64,000 nucleotides of DNA from Strongylocentrotus purpuratus (GCF_000002235.5 NW_022145610.1:30994306-31058305), one strand, 5' to 3'; shown: positions 12,420-24,289, numbered from the stretch's first letter. Numbers and translations: made by a program. Notes: a model not told the origin generated them from the sequence alone.

Positions 12420-13190
12420 CATAACCCTAGGCAAAGTACGTCTAGCCTCTGTCTTACTCTTACTGGTAATTAAGGTCGTCTAGATACCAGTTTCTTTTTT
12501 TTTTATTTAGATTTCAGAACTTTGAGCAAAAATGCAAAACTGAATTAGGGTGTGTTTTGCACAACTTTCATGCACCTGATTACATAACTTTAGGGCAAAG
12601 TGCATCTCATCTCTGACTGAGGATGGGCCCATACCAGCTTTTATTTCTCTAATATCATAACATTAGGCAGAGTGCATCTCTCCAATGTCTACTTCTCCTT
12701 TCTGGTGAGAGAGTGTATCTATACCAGCTTTAATTTCTTAGATTCAAATCTTGGTGCAAGGTGCATGTTTCTCTTGTCTATTTCTTTCACATCACCTAGG
12801 GTGCATCCATACAATCAATTATTCCCCTAATTTTGAAACCTTGGGTCAGGTGTAACTTTCTTCCTTCTGCATGAAATTCTTCTTACAGATCATTAAAGTT
12901 CATTTTCATATGCAGCCACTGATTAAAGGAATAACTTGCCAGTAAACCTTAAAAATATAGAAACATATGAAAAGTTCAGAAGAAATTTGAAAACATATCT
13001 ATGTAGCACTTTGTAAGATCTCACCATTATGAACCCAGTGTGCCATTTCCACTCCTTCTGTATTCTGTTCTGCAAAGCGCATAGAGACATGCAATTATGC
13101 CTATTGTTGTGCCCTACACAAAAAAGTTTAGTTATCATTATTATCATCTAGGGTGCGTCCGTACCAGCATTTAATTTCCTGCTGCTACAG
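12420..13190 (+). repeat. Old degenerate tandem array, unit about 80-100 bp
   Basis: Units share CATACCAGCTTTTATTTC, AACTTTAGGGCAAAGTGCAT and TCTTGTCTAC/TCTT. Copies begin near 12430, 12590, 12660, 12780, 12840 and 13150. A related array is at 52430-52660 (GTGTCCATACCAACTTTTAT). Confidence 0.65.
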
Positions 13191-13307
13191 ATTTTATTTC
13201 TGAACAGGTCCTATTCTCAGAGCCACATAATTACATGTAAGATTTGGTAAATATCCCTGAATGCCGAGTTAGCAGTGGCTCAGACAGATGATATGCGCAT
13301 CCAATAA

Positions 13308-13829
13308 GACCCCGTTCTCACTCACTTCGTTGGAGCGCTCTGGAGCGCTCTAACTAAGACCCGCTCCTCAGGAGCGGTTCTTAGGTGAGTGAGAACGCTT
13401 AAAGTGGTCCAGGAAGCGGACTTCTGGACCGCTCCAGAAGTCCACCTTCCGAGGTGGTCTTGAGGAGCGGGTCTTATTAAGAGCACTCCAGAGCGCTCTA
13501 ACGTGCAATGTGAACGGAAAGCGTACTTTGAACGGAAGTGACGTTCCGCGCGATGAGCGATCGGGCAGGCACTACACATATACATGTATACGGGACGCGT
13601 CGCGAACGGGACATCAGGTGACATAGGGTTTGGATTCCGCGCGCGAAAAAATTGACCCGCCTACCTGAGCTGCCATAGCAACAAGACCACTTTGACTCGT
13701 GGAGCGGTTTGAGACATAAAGACTGCTCGGAGTGTGAACGCTCGCAAACCGTTCCTCAAGACCCGTTCCTCTGGAGCGGTCTGGAGCGGTCTAACTAAGA
13801 CCACTTTCAAAGTGAGTGAGAACGGGGTC
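13308..13829. mobile_element. PIF/Harbinger-like MITE with TAA duplication
   Basis: This 522-bp GC-rich element has perfect 20-bp inverted ends (GACCCCGTTCTCACTCACTT) and TAA on both sides (13305-13307, 13830-13832). A 3-bp TAA/TTA duplication is typical of PIF/Harbinger. The interior is built of repeated GGAGCGCTCT / GGAGCGGTCT palindromes and reads without a transposase. The 100-codon minus-strand reading frame across it is an artefact of this repeat. Confidence 0.8.
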
Positions 13830-14204
13830 TAAGAGGGGAAGACTGTAGTGGAGATTTCATTACCGAGTCTACGAGCAGAGCGGTAGTCGGGCTATTTAGC
13901 CTCTTAATTGTGATACACGATCCCTCATTACATAAGCCATGCTTAGTCGTCTTGTCCGTTTTCTACTTCTGCTTCGTCTTACTATCCTCGAGGTAACAAG
14001 TCTATGTTTATATGGAATATATCCCTCTTCTTCTTCTTCTTCTTCTCCTTCGTAGTAAGTCTTTTATTACCCGTCTCAGGCCTACAGGAGGGCTTAAAAT
14101 AAATACACCAACCTCCTTGTGGCAGTTTTAATTTGCACAGAGTGAAGCGCCGGCCTAGCTTGCATCTCTGTGTCTGAAGCATGTCTATGGGATTGAAAGA
14201 GAAC

Positions 14205-14360
14205 GGATGAAGGAGGAGGACAGTAGTCATGGGCGTAGGAAGGGGGAGGAGGGGTGGAGAGGGAGGGTAGGAGGAGGGGGGAGGAGGGGGAGGAAGAGGG
14301 GGAGGAGGAGGAGGGGGCAGGGGTGGGCAGGGGTGGGCAGAGGAGGGGGAGGGGTGGGAG
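14205..14360. repeat. GGA/GGGGA-rich low-complexity tract
   Basis: Purine-rich with GGAGGGGGAGG and GGGGTGGGCAG repeats; several G-runs of 4 or more. Adjacent to a short (CTT)n stretch at 14028-14050. Confidence 0.9.
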
Positions 14361-14639
14361 TAAAAGAGGTGACTGAAAATAAGAGTGAGTAGGCTAAGAA
14401 ACTTTAAAGAGGGGGAAGGAAGGAAGGAAGCGAAATCAAACTAAAGCGATGTAGACAGCAAGACAACCGAAATATATAACATGAAATTAAGTGAAACCAC
14501 TCTCTAGAAAAAGTGTGGCTAATTATAGCCCAATACACTGTAAAAATAGTTAGTGGTCATAATACTGCCCTACATACATGAGGCAATTCCATGTCTGACC
14601 AATTTATGTCTACTAGTCTAGTGTAATGTTTTGCAGACC

Positions 14640-14940
14640 AATGTCAAATAACTGCTTGAAGATACCAAAACAATGTCTCCTTTTGCAGACTACTACCAAA
14701 GTGCATCCTCGTCATCGATAGCAAAGAGCAGAGTGATGATAACTCCAAGACTATTTATGTATCCTTAACACAGACTTAGCGCCCTTCTGGCTCCAAACAC
14801 AGGCAAATTCAGATCGTTACTTGGATATATCACAATGCTGTCTACTTTTGCAGACTAACATCAGAGTGCATCGTAGGATTCTCAGCCATTGATAGCAAAA
14901 AGCAGAGAGATGATAATTCCAAGATAACTTTCCATCGCCC
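14640..14940 (+). repeat. Local duplication, about 160-bp spacing
   Basis: GCAGACTA..AT/CCAAAGTGCATCST..ATYGATAGCAAARAGCAGAGWGATGATAA occurs at about 14687 and again at about 14850, with conserved flanks. Confidence 0.65.
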
Positions 14941-16119
14941 TCAGCAATATCTTCTAGAATACACCATCTACTATCAAAAGATCTTCTTAGTCTCTCTGAT
15001 TTCTTATCATTCATGTAAGCTTAAACTCTCCCCTCGTTGTAAATGGAATGAAGGATTAGGGTAATGTTGATTGTTATTCTATGCGTATAGTGCAAAAAAA
15101 GCTCAAGGTTCATGGGGTGGATTTTTTCCCCCTTTCTATCAGAAATATGAATAAGAAATAGCATAATGGAAAGCCCATTCTAATAGATTTGATACACCCT
15201 TCCAACAAGACTTAACCTTAAAAATATGGACTTATTGAACATTTCAAAAATATAATTTCAGTAGGTATAAATATTACAACTTTTAAAAAGAAAAATTGGA
15301 AGATATGATTATAATTATCATTTTCGAAATATAACATTTCAGAAGATGATATGAAAATGAATATCATAATCTCAAAGTACAAATCTGAATTTCATTGTCA
15401 TACACCAGATTGCATTTCATGGTTCTCATTTTGATATGGAAAAACATACGCAGATGATATCAAGTTTTTCTCTCCTCTGTCAGTTCGCTGCTTTTGATCA
15501 TCTATTACCTTATGGGCAAAATCAACAAATTGCTTTCAGAGCAGAAAGGCTAGCCAACGCATTAGATTAATTGCAATATTCCTGTAATCTCGTTATTACC
15601 GTCCAAGAAAAATAGAAGTGCTATTTTCCTTTTAGGACGTGGAAAAGGTCATCATATTCAAGCGAGGGGCGGTTTTTCAAGTGTCTTGCAGAGAAATTCA
15701 ATGTTCATGGACCACTGTATTGTGTTGACTACTTCTGTCTCACACACAATGTAAGGTATTCAATTATTTTTGTCTACATAAACATTATCAATATTTCTTT
15801 CTTGACTTCAAGTTGCATGATTTCAAGGATGATATTCAATAAGAATACTTGTTTGACAAATTGAATTACCAATGAAAGGAAAGTTCACCTGGTAAAGAGC
15901 ACTTGAAAAATGCCATGTGGTAAAGTAAGGAATTGAAGAATGAATACTGATCAATACAACTTACAAGAAAATGATAAAATGAGGTAAAAATCAGGTAATA
16001 GATTTCAAAATTAGATATTGTTCTGTCTTTGACAAGTTCTCATTTCTTCACTGGTTTGTTCACTCCTCTTCTACAGTATATCAGTCTACTTTTCTTTCTC
16101 CCTCTATTTTTTCTCTCCC

Positions 16120-16125
16120 CACTCA

Positions 16126-16166
<41 letters not shown>

Positions 16167-16268
16167 TCTCTCGTTCTTTATCCCTTTTCTATCTTTTTCA
16201 ATCATTCTACTTTTCATTCTCCCCTTACCCCCTCCCCCCCCCCCCCCACTCTCTCTCTCTCTCACTCT
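16120..16268. repeat. CT-rich microsatellite with poly-C
   Basis: (CT)n from about 16130 to 16173, a poly-C run at 16226-16247 and (CT)n again to 16265. Confidence 0.95.
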
Positions 16269-16499
16269 ACAATTGATACATAGAATTCACTGACCACCAT
16301 GAATCCACCATTTCCATTGACCCATTCACCAATCCCCTCAAACAGTGTCATATCAATATTTCAACACATACGCCTGATCAACAAATGGATACAAACATTT
16401 ACAAGTGCTTCAATAGATTCTTCGCTTCATGCCTGGGCATCCATCCTTTTGTTTTTACGACACTCACACACGTACCACCTCCTCCCAACCGTCTTTCTT

Positions 16500-16900
16500 T
16501 CTCTCTCCGCGATCATGCCGAAGATCCGATCTTCATCACGAAAATTGCTTTTTAACAATGCAAGAGCAGCACTTTGGAGCTAGCTGGCAAAGGTCAAACC
16601 CCGAGCTTGCATCATCGCTCTCCATGGAGCTCATCACCACTCCGGCACGACCAGAGTTGACATTATTAATATTGCCTCTCTCGCATCTTTGGCTATAATC
16701 ACGCCGGTATTAGCACCACGGCTAAACACAAAGTCGGCGGGGGCAAATTTGTCTCCGGAATTTATTGTGTTTTGATGAATTTGGACAGTCGGTCTGGCGG
16801 CGGGCACGGCTGATGGTAAAGTTCATCAAAGGTCACAGCCAATTTAAAAGGGTGGGGGTTGGCGGGAAAAGCTGAAATTAATTAATGGCTACTCAACTGA
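16500..16900. promoter_or_regulatory. Possible cis-regulatory island
   Basis: Non-repeat, GC-richer sequence with two AAAGGTCA nuclear-receptor half sites (GGCAAAGGTCAAAC; and AGTTCATCAAAGGTCA, a DR4-like arrangement) and a TTAATTAATGG homeodomain-like site. No splice-flanked reading frame. Confidence 0.3.
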
Positions 16901-17879
16901 TAGATGTAGTTGAAGCATGCACATTAAAGGACATTAACATGCAATGCCCTGAAGAGTAGTTCTCAATGCATCAATGCTATTGTGTGTAATAGGGAGAAGC
17001 TAGAAATGAGTTTAATACCGAAAATGAAAGATTTCAAGAATTCCCTGATGTCATGTATTAGGAAGTGAACTTTTCCTGAGACGATGTAATCAAGAAGAAT
17101 TGGGTCACCAGTGACATCGTTAGTCAAAGTCACATGGGTTTCTAATTGAATTTTGGGGTAAATATAGCTTGAAAAAAGTGGTAGAGATATTATTCCATAA
17201 CCCATGTACAATGTATGTAGGTCAAATATGAGACTAATAAAATGAGCTCATGAAAAGGATGAAGAAACGCATGCATGAAGGCGACTTTGAAGTTGTTTAA
17301 ATTGCACCTACAGAAGTGTGCATGTGCAGGGTAAAGGTTCATATATCTTCTAGAAAAGTAGAAATGATTATAATTGAAGTCCTTAAAACATTAAAAGCAA
17401 AAAGACAACAAAAAAGAGCCCCTAATTAACCCATTTGCCCAATATCCCCAGACCAGTACAACCAACCCATAAGCCAGGTAAATCATTGTAATTGGAAATT
17501 GCTGATTGGACCAGTACAAAATCAGTCGCAGAATCTCAAAGTACATGCAATTAAAACCCAATATAAACTTGGTGCAATAGAAATGAATGAATGAAATAAA
17601 TCCTCATCAATCACCTAACAGGCAAACGTACTCAGGCTCATATGGGGTTACTTTTTCTATTGTTCAAGAATACAAACTTGTTTTTTCAATCTTCCTCTGC
17701 TTACATTTTCTATCAAATATGTCTTTTTTATTGGTGGATTTTGTAAGATTCCAACTTTCCATTCTGTAACAGATCATGCTGTCCCATGTATTCATAAATA
17801 TGCGTGTTTGAGGTAATCACCATGCATTTCATCAAAATCACACAATGCATTACCACCTTTAATGTGTAAAAGCCTCATC

Positions 17880-18250
17880 AACTCTCCACTCGCTAACACA
17901 AGCTTTGATCGTCTAAATAGACACCATCGATTAGGATGTGCTTCACATCAGCCCTCATTCCACGAAGATTCGCCGGTGGTGGTTCCCGGCAACATGTTAA
18001 TTGCATGTTCCGGGGATGTTTTCAGCTTTTTCCAGGGGAAAGGAAATGAAATATTTTGCTAGCATAGATTAACATTTGGCGTCAGAGCCACGAGAGGTGT
18101 CAATTATATTGACAATCCAAACAATAGCCCCAAAACTAAAGGGATTTGGACGTGTGCGTACACGCCCTCCCGGTATTGTGGCACACGTGTTGTTTGTGTT
18201 CACTGACGTACGCAAACGTAATTGTTCAGATTCGATGGGTAATGTATTCA
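17880..18250. promoter_or_regulatory. Possible cis-regulatory island
   Basis: Non-repeat, GC-richer stretch with an inverted pair TGTCAATTATATTGACA, a CACGTG E-box (GCACACGTGTTG) and TGACGTACG (CRE-like). Coding frames on both strands end quickly. Confidence 0.3.
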
Positions 18251-18599
18251 TTATTTTTATCTTCCTGTATCAAAAACGCGGTACAAATTACATTGCTTAA
18301 CCTACTGACTACTGAGTTCTCATAATTGATTTCCTTAATCTTCCTCTGATCACTACTCTGCTATCTTACATTTTTTATCAAATCCTGTCATTTTTAAAAT
18401 TAAATTTGAATAAGGCTGTATATGATCATCAAATTGGCAATGCTGTGACATCACAATTGCCCACTTTTCTCACTTTTATAATGGAGTGATCAAAATCACA
18501 GGGTTGGTGATTTTTTTGTTGTTGTCCATAATACCAAATCCTGTTTTTAACCCCCATCTTTTCTTAATCATGAGGAGCTCAGGAACCACATGTTTCTGC

Positions 18600-18650
18600 A
18601 GTCTCTCTCTCTCTCTCTCTCTCTCTCACACCCCCCCCCCCCTTTTCCTC

Positions 18651-18681
<31 letters not shown>

Positions 18682-18767
18682 ACACACACACCCCCTTTCT
18701 CCTTCTCTCTTTCCCTGTCTCTCTCTCTTTCTTTCTCTCTCTCTGTTTCTTTCTCTCTCTCTCTCTT

Positions 18768-18798
<31 letters not shown>

Positions 18799-18935
18799 TT
18801 ACCCCTTGCTCTATCTCTCTCCATGTTTCTCTTTCAATTTCTCACTCTCTCTCTCTCTCTCTCTACCCTCTCCCTCCCTCATTCTCTTCCTCTCTCCCTT
18901 TCTCTCCCTCCCTCCACCCCCTCTCTCAATCTACA
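18600..18935. repeat. (CT)n complex microsatellite
   Basis: About 335 bp of CT repeats with CACACA, poly-C, TTTCT and CTCCCTCCCT interruptions. Long Ser/Leu or Arg/Glu frames on either strand are artefacts. Confidence 0.95.
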
Positions 18936-19349
18936 ATATCTTATCCTGGATTATCCATGGATGCCCTGCACATCATCAAAGAGTCTGGACAGGGAGTCTA
19001 AACCCACCCACCCGGTAATCGGCATATCAGACCATTGCAAGAAGATGTATAAACAGGTAAACAGAAATCCTGACGATTAATCAAAAAGTATCAACAATCC
19101 CGGTGCCGCCGTAAGTCTGAAAAATAAACCATCCTTCAAACGAGTTCACAAGCACCGTCTTATCTTACAGATTGATAAATCTCTTTCTGCTCTGAAGGGG
19201 AAGAGTGGTCAAATGGTTTACAAGGGGAAGGCTGATATCACAAACGCAAGAAAACAATCAAGTGCTTGAGCACTGCCATGGACACGGTATTTCTGCATGA
19301 GACAAATGAAACAAACACTGATACTTTTTTTTTCATTCAGAGTTTTCAT

Positions 19350-19560
19350 TGACTTCTTTTTGGTATTAATGCATTACGATCAACTTTTCCCCTTTCTTCA
19401 CCTTGTTTCTCATTGAATACTACAATTGTCTTGTTTTTTATCTTCTTAAACATTTGATTGAAATGTCATAGTTGTGTAATGTTTTTATTGCCCATTGACT
19501 TTTTTTAACACATTGTTCTAATTGATGTTGGAATTTGGAAATAAATTATTTGAATTGAAT
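19350..19560 (+). mobile_element. Probable non-LTR retrotransposon 3' tail
   Basis: T-rich stretch ending AATAAATTATTTGAATTGAA, resembling a LINE 3' end with a TTGAA repeat. It is 5'-truncated with no reading frame. Confidence 0.45.
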
Positions 19561-20149
19561 GGTGATACACAAAAGGCTTAAGGTTTCCTACATGAATAGA
19601 ATTTGTTTAAACCTCCATAAATGGCAAACGCCATACAAAGGCTTTTTGTCTACAGTGGTCACTATATTACTGGCTACAATCATGACTGTGGTGTCAGATA
19701 TATATGGGCAGTCATTGCGGAGCTTGCAAAAAGACTTTTTCTTGTTTTCATTGTGTTCCTTTCACAGCAATAGTTTGTAAAAATCAGTGGCATGGAAGGG
19801 GTTAAACATATCTTCCTATTGTGGTCATGTACTGTTCCAATAACCTAATTGGAATGGTTTGACTTTATAAATAACAATGATCAGATTCACAATTCATAAG
19901 GTTGGGCAAGCCGTTACAATCAATAGCAATACTGGGGCAGTTATTGACATGAGTGGAGAAAGATAAACTGTTTTGGACACCCAGCACAAGGGGAATAGTG
20001 CAGGGTGGTGGGGGGGGGGGGCATATGGTGCATTCCCTATTGAACAGTAAAATAAAGAGAGATACATTAAGGGGAAAAAAGAGGAGGGGAATACGAGAAG
20101 GAAAACTTCCTACACAAGGAAAAGAGGGAAAACCCCTCATACATCCTTC

Positions 20150-20250
20150 CTTTCTCTCTCTCTCTCTCTCTGTGGGTGTGTCTCTCTCTCTGTCTTTCTC
20201 TCTGTCTCTCTCTCTGTCTGTCTCTCTCCGTCTCTCTCTCTCTCTCTCTG

Positions 20251-20294
<44 letters not shown>

Positions 20295-20327
20295 CCCTCT
20301 CTCTCTCTCTCTCTATCTCTCTCTTTG
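20150..20327. repeat. (CT)n microsatellite with GTCT interruptions
   Basis: CT runs broken by GTCT and GTGTGT units. A poly-G stretch (20007-20019) lies just before it. Confidence 0.95.
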
Positions 20328-21695
20328 GTCATTTGTACCTATATTTTTGTACATCACATTCTTGTACTCAAACATTGTTACAGGTCAGCATCGAGTCTAG
20401 ACCCAACCTACTTCAGAATCGAGTATGAACAGGGCTCTTTGAAAAAAAAGTGAACCCACTCAGTGCAGTCCACCTACAACATGTCAAGAATGATGCATAG
20501 AGAACAAGTCTCGACAGAGTCTAGATTGATTTTGGCAAATTACCCATGGGTATCGAGTCGACTACTGCAGGAAAGTGGTGGAGAGATGCGGAACAAGTCT
20601 GGATAAAAAGGATTCCCAGAGCATTGACATTGTTTATGACATACCACATGATTAATTTTCAGGGAAAATCACCTTGTGGGGAAACCATATGGCACTGATG
20701 ATATAAATTGATATATGGATTATTTAAGAGGCCACTGACACTGTAACATTTAAGTATCTCGCAAGACCAAGCAGAGCGCAAGACAGCTGAAATTGCCCGA
20801 CATTCACACTTGGAAAGCATGCATTTTTTATTGCAAAAAAAACAGGTTATGTTTGACTTCTTTCTACATCACCCTTACATCACTGATGTAATAGATCGTA
20901 AGGGTTTTAATGTAATGGAGACTGCGGTCACTGAGCTTGGAATGAAAGTTGTGAACTACTGAAGAAACAGGTCATGAGGAAAGTGATACCATCTCAAATG
21001 AAGAAAAATTGAATATCACGCCAGGTGCAAGATTTGTTAAATAATGCACGTAGTACATGCACTTGCCTGTTTTTGTGGTTACTGGTAAGTGGTATGTATA
21101 TGGCAAGTTGGTTTCTAAGAAACTGATTTTCAGCACTTGTATTTATAAAACAATGTCTAGTTCACCCAACCTCATGCAGATGCTTATACTGTAGTTTTCT
21201 TAGGCATCTTAAATTTACACCTCCATTGCAGAAATAGTTTTGAGCTTGTTACTATCAATTTAGGAGTTCAAATTGTAGTTGAGTTATGAAATGTAAGTTA
21301 AAATCAATTTTGATTTGTAAGGTACATACAATTAAGGGAAGTATTGTATATTACAATCAAGTCATGGGTTGTATTTTTTACACTTAAGATACCATTGAAT
21401 AATATACACTGTATAGTGAATTGCATGAATTTTGCATTACAATACAGTTAGAAGCGGCAAGTTGCACTCAAGTTATGATTCAAAACGTAGAACCAAGTTG
21501 AGAGTTGTAGGAAATAACCAAAAAGGACTTGTGAGGTACAATCCAACAACACAAAAATTGGCCAATCAGGAGAAATCCCTCCAGCTGTAACCTTTAAAAA
21601 GCTAGATAACCACATCTGCATCATCTTTTTTACCATCAAAATGGAAATTTCCACCACAACTACCAATGTAACCCTCCTCCTATCATTAACATCCT

Positions 21696-22034
21696 CATTG
21701 CCATCATCATCATCATTATCATCCCAGTCATCTTCCTCATCACTATTGTCATCATCACCACCACCACCACCATTACCACCATCGTCACCACCACCACTAC
21801 TAACACTACCACCACTATTAACACCACCACCACCACCATCATCGTCCCCACCACTACTACTAACACTACCATCACTATTAACACCATCACCACTATCATC
21901 ATCACCACCAGCACTATCACCACCATCATCACCACCATCACAACCATCACCATCATCACCACCACCATCACCACCACCATCATCACCACCACCACCACCA
22001 CCACCACCGCCACTATCATCCTCATCACCACCAT
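21696..22034. repeat. (CAC/CAT)n trinucleotide block abutting a splice donor
   Basis: About 340 bp of mixed CAT, CAC, CCAC and TACTAA units. On the transcribed minus strand it becomes GGTGGTGATGATG-rich RNA starting within 10 bases of the donor of PH exon 3. Confidence 0.95.
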
Positions 22035-22039
22035 CCTAC

Positions 22040-22203
22040 CTTTCCAAGGCTGGTGTACTTCACTGCCATTGCCTGTTGGGTCAAGACCCTCTGCCACGAC
22101 CTCTTCAGCTTGACCGAAGGAGCTCGGAACACCATGGCACCCTTATGGCAGGCTGCATCATGACCACCAGAGGACAGCACGGGTGTGATGTGAAACTCAC
22201 GAG
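22040..22203 (-). CDS. RGS3: RGS3-like gene, PH-like domain exon 3
   Basis: This 164-bp exon has acceptor taacag and donor GTAGGA. It starts in phase 1 and ends in phase 0. It encodes REFHITPVLSSGGHD, then KGAMVFRAPSVKLKRSWQRV and LTQQAMAVKYTSLGK. An F-x-I strand, a V-F-x-A strand and a helix with the conserved Trp (KLKRSWQRVL) are the end of a PH domain. The other two frames give a stop or no such pattern. A 340-bp (CAC/CAT)n block begins within 10 bases of the donor on the intron side. No exon further downstream could be identified in the window, so the reading frame must continue to the left of position 1 or end there by a route not seen. Confidence 0.82.
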
Positions 22204-22300
22204 CTGTTAATGGTAGGAGAAGAGAACAATTGATAAATAGGAATTCAGGTTCGTTTGCCAGCAATACATCCAACCAGATGGATTGTAAATCCAATATGCA

Positions 22301-22419
22301 GGGCCCCGTCTTACAAAGAGTTGATATCAATCACAACATGAGAGATAGGAGACTGCAAACTTGCGATTGATTGGAGGACTTGCGATTGATCTGGATCAAC
22401 TCTTTGTAAGACAGGGCCC
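22301..22419. mobile_element. Short GGGCC-ended MITE
   Basis: This 119-bp element has inverted ends GGGCCCCGTCTTACAAAGAG and ATCAACTCTTTGTAAGACAG followed by GGCCC. It lies in an RGS3 intron about 100 bases upstream of PH exon 3 (minus-strand sense). I remember this family as common in sea urchin DNA. Confidence 0.78.
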
Positions 22420-22920
22420 AGGGATCCACTCTTAATTTTCAATTGGCAGTCAAGACTCAGAATTTTTGAGAATCAGGAGCGATGGGCCCATTGTGATATC
22501 TTGAAAATGTGGAAATCTAGAGTGAAGTTTGGAGGGCCTCTGTACACCCTATCCCTGTTAGTGTCGAGTCCTGCTGTATAGCATCGGGAATTTTCAATCT
22601 AAAGTCCTATCCAATGGGTTAACATATTTTATTACTCAAAAAGACAGTTTCCTAAACTCAAGGACTGGTTATACATGTATATGACGATAACAATGACAAT
22701 AAATCTGTTATTTATGTATGGTGCTCATTGTATTAAGAGATTAGGGTCCTCAGTACCCATCTTCCACATTTTACATATTTTCTACACGTACATAGACCGA
22801 AGTGTCGTTATCATTATCGTTAAAGCTCATGTCATGTGTGACTAGCCCTTAATCCTGAGGCAGGCTTGTTATTACTCTGTACGATAGGAAAATTTCATAT
22901 AAATTTTCATAACGCACTTG

Positions 22921-22955
22921 ATTATTAATATTCTTGGAAGTGGAATATTAATAAT
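22921..22955. repeat. Short palindrome
   Basis: ATTATTAATATTC and GAATATTAATAAT are perfect inverted repeats around a 9-bp centre. Confidence 0.85.
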
Positions 22956-24289
22956 TAGTCACATGGATTCCGTTTGTAATGATTGAAAATGTGACCCGAA
23001 TATATTATTCAAAGCGTCTACACGTCATAGAGGAAAAATGAAGGAGTTTTCATCACCAAACAAGGCAGATGTTCCTTCTTTTGACAAGTGCAATGCACTT
23101 AACTTGAAAAAAAAAACATGGGTGATTTACTCCGCAGAATTACCAGGGTTGAAGGAAATATCAAGTTCTAATGACCTTACCAAGATTAAAGGTGATATTG
23201 ATTTCTAATAATAAAACTATATTTTGAGGAAAACAAAACATGACTTTCCCTGCATTCAGATTAAGTAATTCATTTTTCTTTAATCTCTTCTTTTCATGAA
23301 GGATGCTGACCGTTTTACAAAAACTTTCAACAAGATACAGATACTTGATCAATCTTTCAATGATGGGATGTATTGAGGGGAATAAGAAAAAAGGGAAGAT
23401 CAAAGCAAAGTGCAATAACCTGAAAACTTTGAAATTTTGAAAAGTTTCATGTACTGAGCATTCATTCTGTCAACTGGAATCAGACAATGTAAAAATCATT
23501 TGAAAAAGGCAAGGATGTTACTGTATTTGACTTTTTTTTTTTGTTGCTAAAAGGAGGATTTATCAATCTGGCAGTCAATGGAAAATTGGCAGGAAGAAGA
23601 AAATATCAAATTTGAATTTAACGATTGATCTGTCATACAACAGCCATTCTTTGTCCATAGGTTGAACAATAAACAGCAGAATTATACATGACAAAGAAGT
23701 GTAAAGAAGTGTATAATGATAAATATACTTTGTGTGATTGCTAAAACAGAAGAAAATACAAAAGGGGGAAGAAGCAGAATGCTACAGTTTGAGATAAAAA
23801 AAAAATGAGGTGAATTTAATTGAAAAAGGACAAGAACAGAGCACTGCAGCATGACATGATTGCCCAAGTTGATTAATACAGTATAGCACCTGCAAAGAGT
23901 GATAGAGCCCTCTCTTGGTGAGATCTATTTAGTATTAAAGTCTGAAGCTATAGTTACAGAATGAAGACAGACTCAATAGAGTGATCTTTTAGTGGTCATC
24001 ACTAACTTTTCGGTCAAACCATGAAAATTGGTCTGAAAAGGAAAGCCTCCTGTTAGTGCGAGGGATAACCATGAGGCCAAAGAAATTGGTTTCAAGCAAT
24101 TTGTTCTCACATTCCTAATTTTTAAATTGAGAAGCCTTTTTCAAGATCCAAATTGCCAAGTTGGAGATATTCACATGTAGAAGAAACTTTGCTGCACTCT
24201 CATTTAATTTGAATATTATTAATATTATATACGAGGGATGGACTCTTGCATAAGGAATATACCAGTACTCCTTTTTAGCTCATCCCTTC

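Larger units (their letters stand above)
1..22039 (-). other. Downstream intron or flank of the RGS3-like gene, no exon found
   Basis: I searched the minus strand for RGS-domain motifs (S-E-E-N-x-x-F-W and its neighbourhood) and saw none. The region holds repeats listed separately and unassigned AT-rich stretches, notably 2900-3700, 4600-6300, 6820-7600, 8940-10180, 11400-12400, 15020-16020, 16900-17860 and 20460-21640. Possible regulatory islands are at 1200-1500, 3800-4150, 16500-16900, 17880-18250 and 19090-19300. Whether this is one long intron or intron plus flank cannot be decided here. Confidence 0.5.

Noticed and set aside
13322..13624. 100-codon minus-strand frame
   Set aside because: It lies wholly inside the Harbinger-like MITE palindromes.
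14070..14175. Possible minus-strand exon (MLQTQRCKLGRRFTLCKLKL)
   Set aside because: A pyrimidine-rich acceptor is present, but the donor (GTTGGT) is weak, the phase cannot be tested and no family is recognisable.
18579..19080. Long reading frames on both strands (Ser/Leu-rich or Arg/Glu-rich)
   Set aside because: They are translations of a (CT)n microsatellite; the same holds at 2424-2937, 19865-20453, 32492-33537, 54265-54660 and 55010-55716.
20380..20600. Cluster of restriction-site-like hexamers (TCTAGA, CCATGG, GTCGAC, CTGCAG) suggesting a vector polylinker
   Set aside because: The hexamers are spread over about 200 bases of ordinary sequence and not adjacent as in a polylinker.
21641..22210. 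189-codon plus-strand frame rich in Ser and Pro and its minus-strand partner rich in Val and Met
   Set aside because: Most of it is the (CAC/CAT)n repeat; only the minus-strand part at 22040-22203 is an exon, in another frame.
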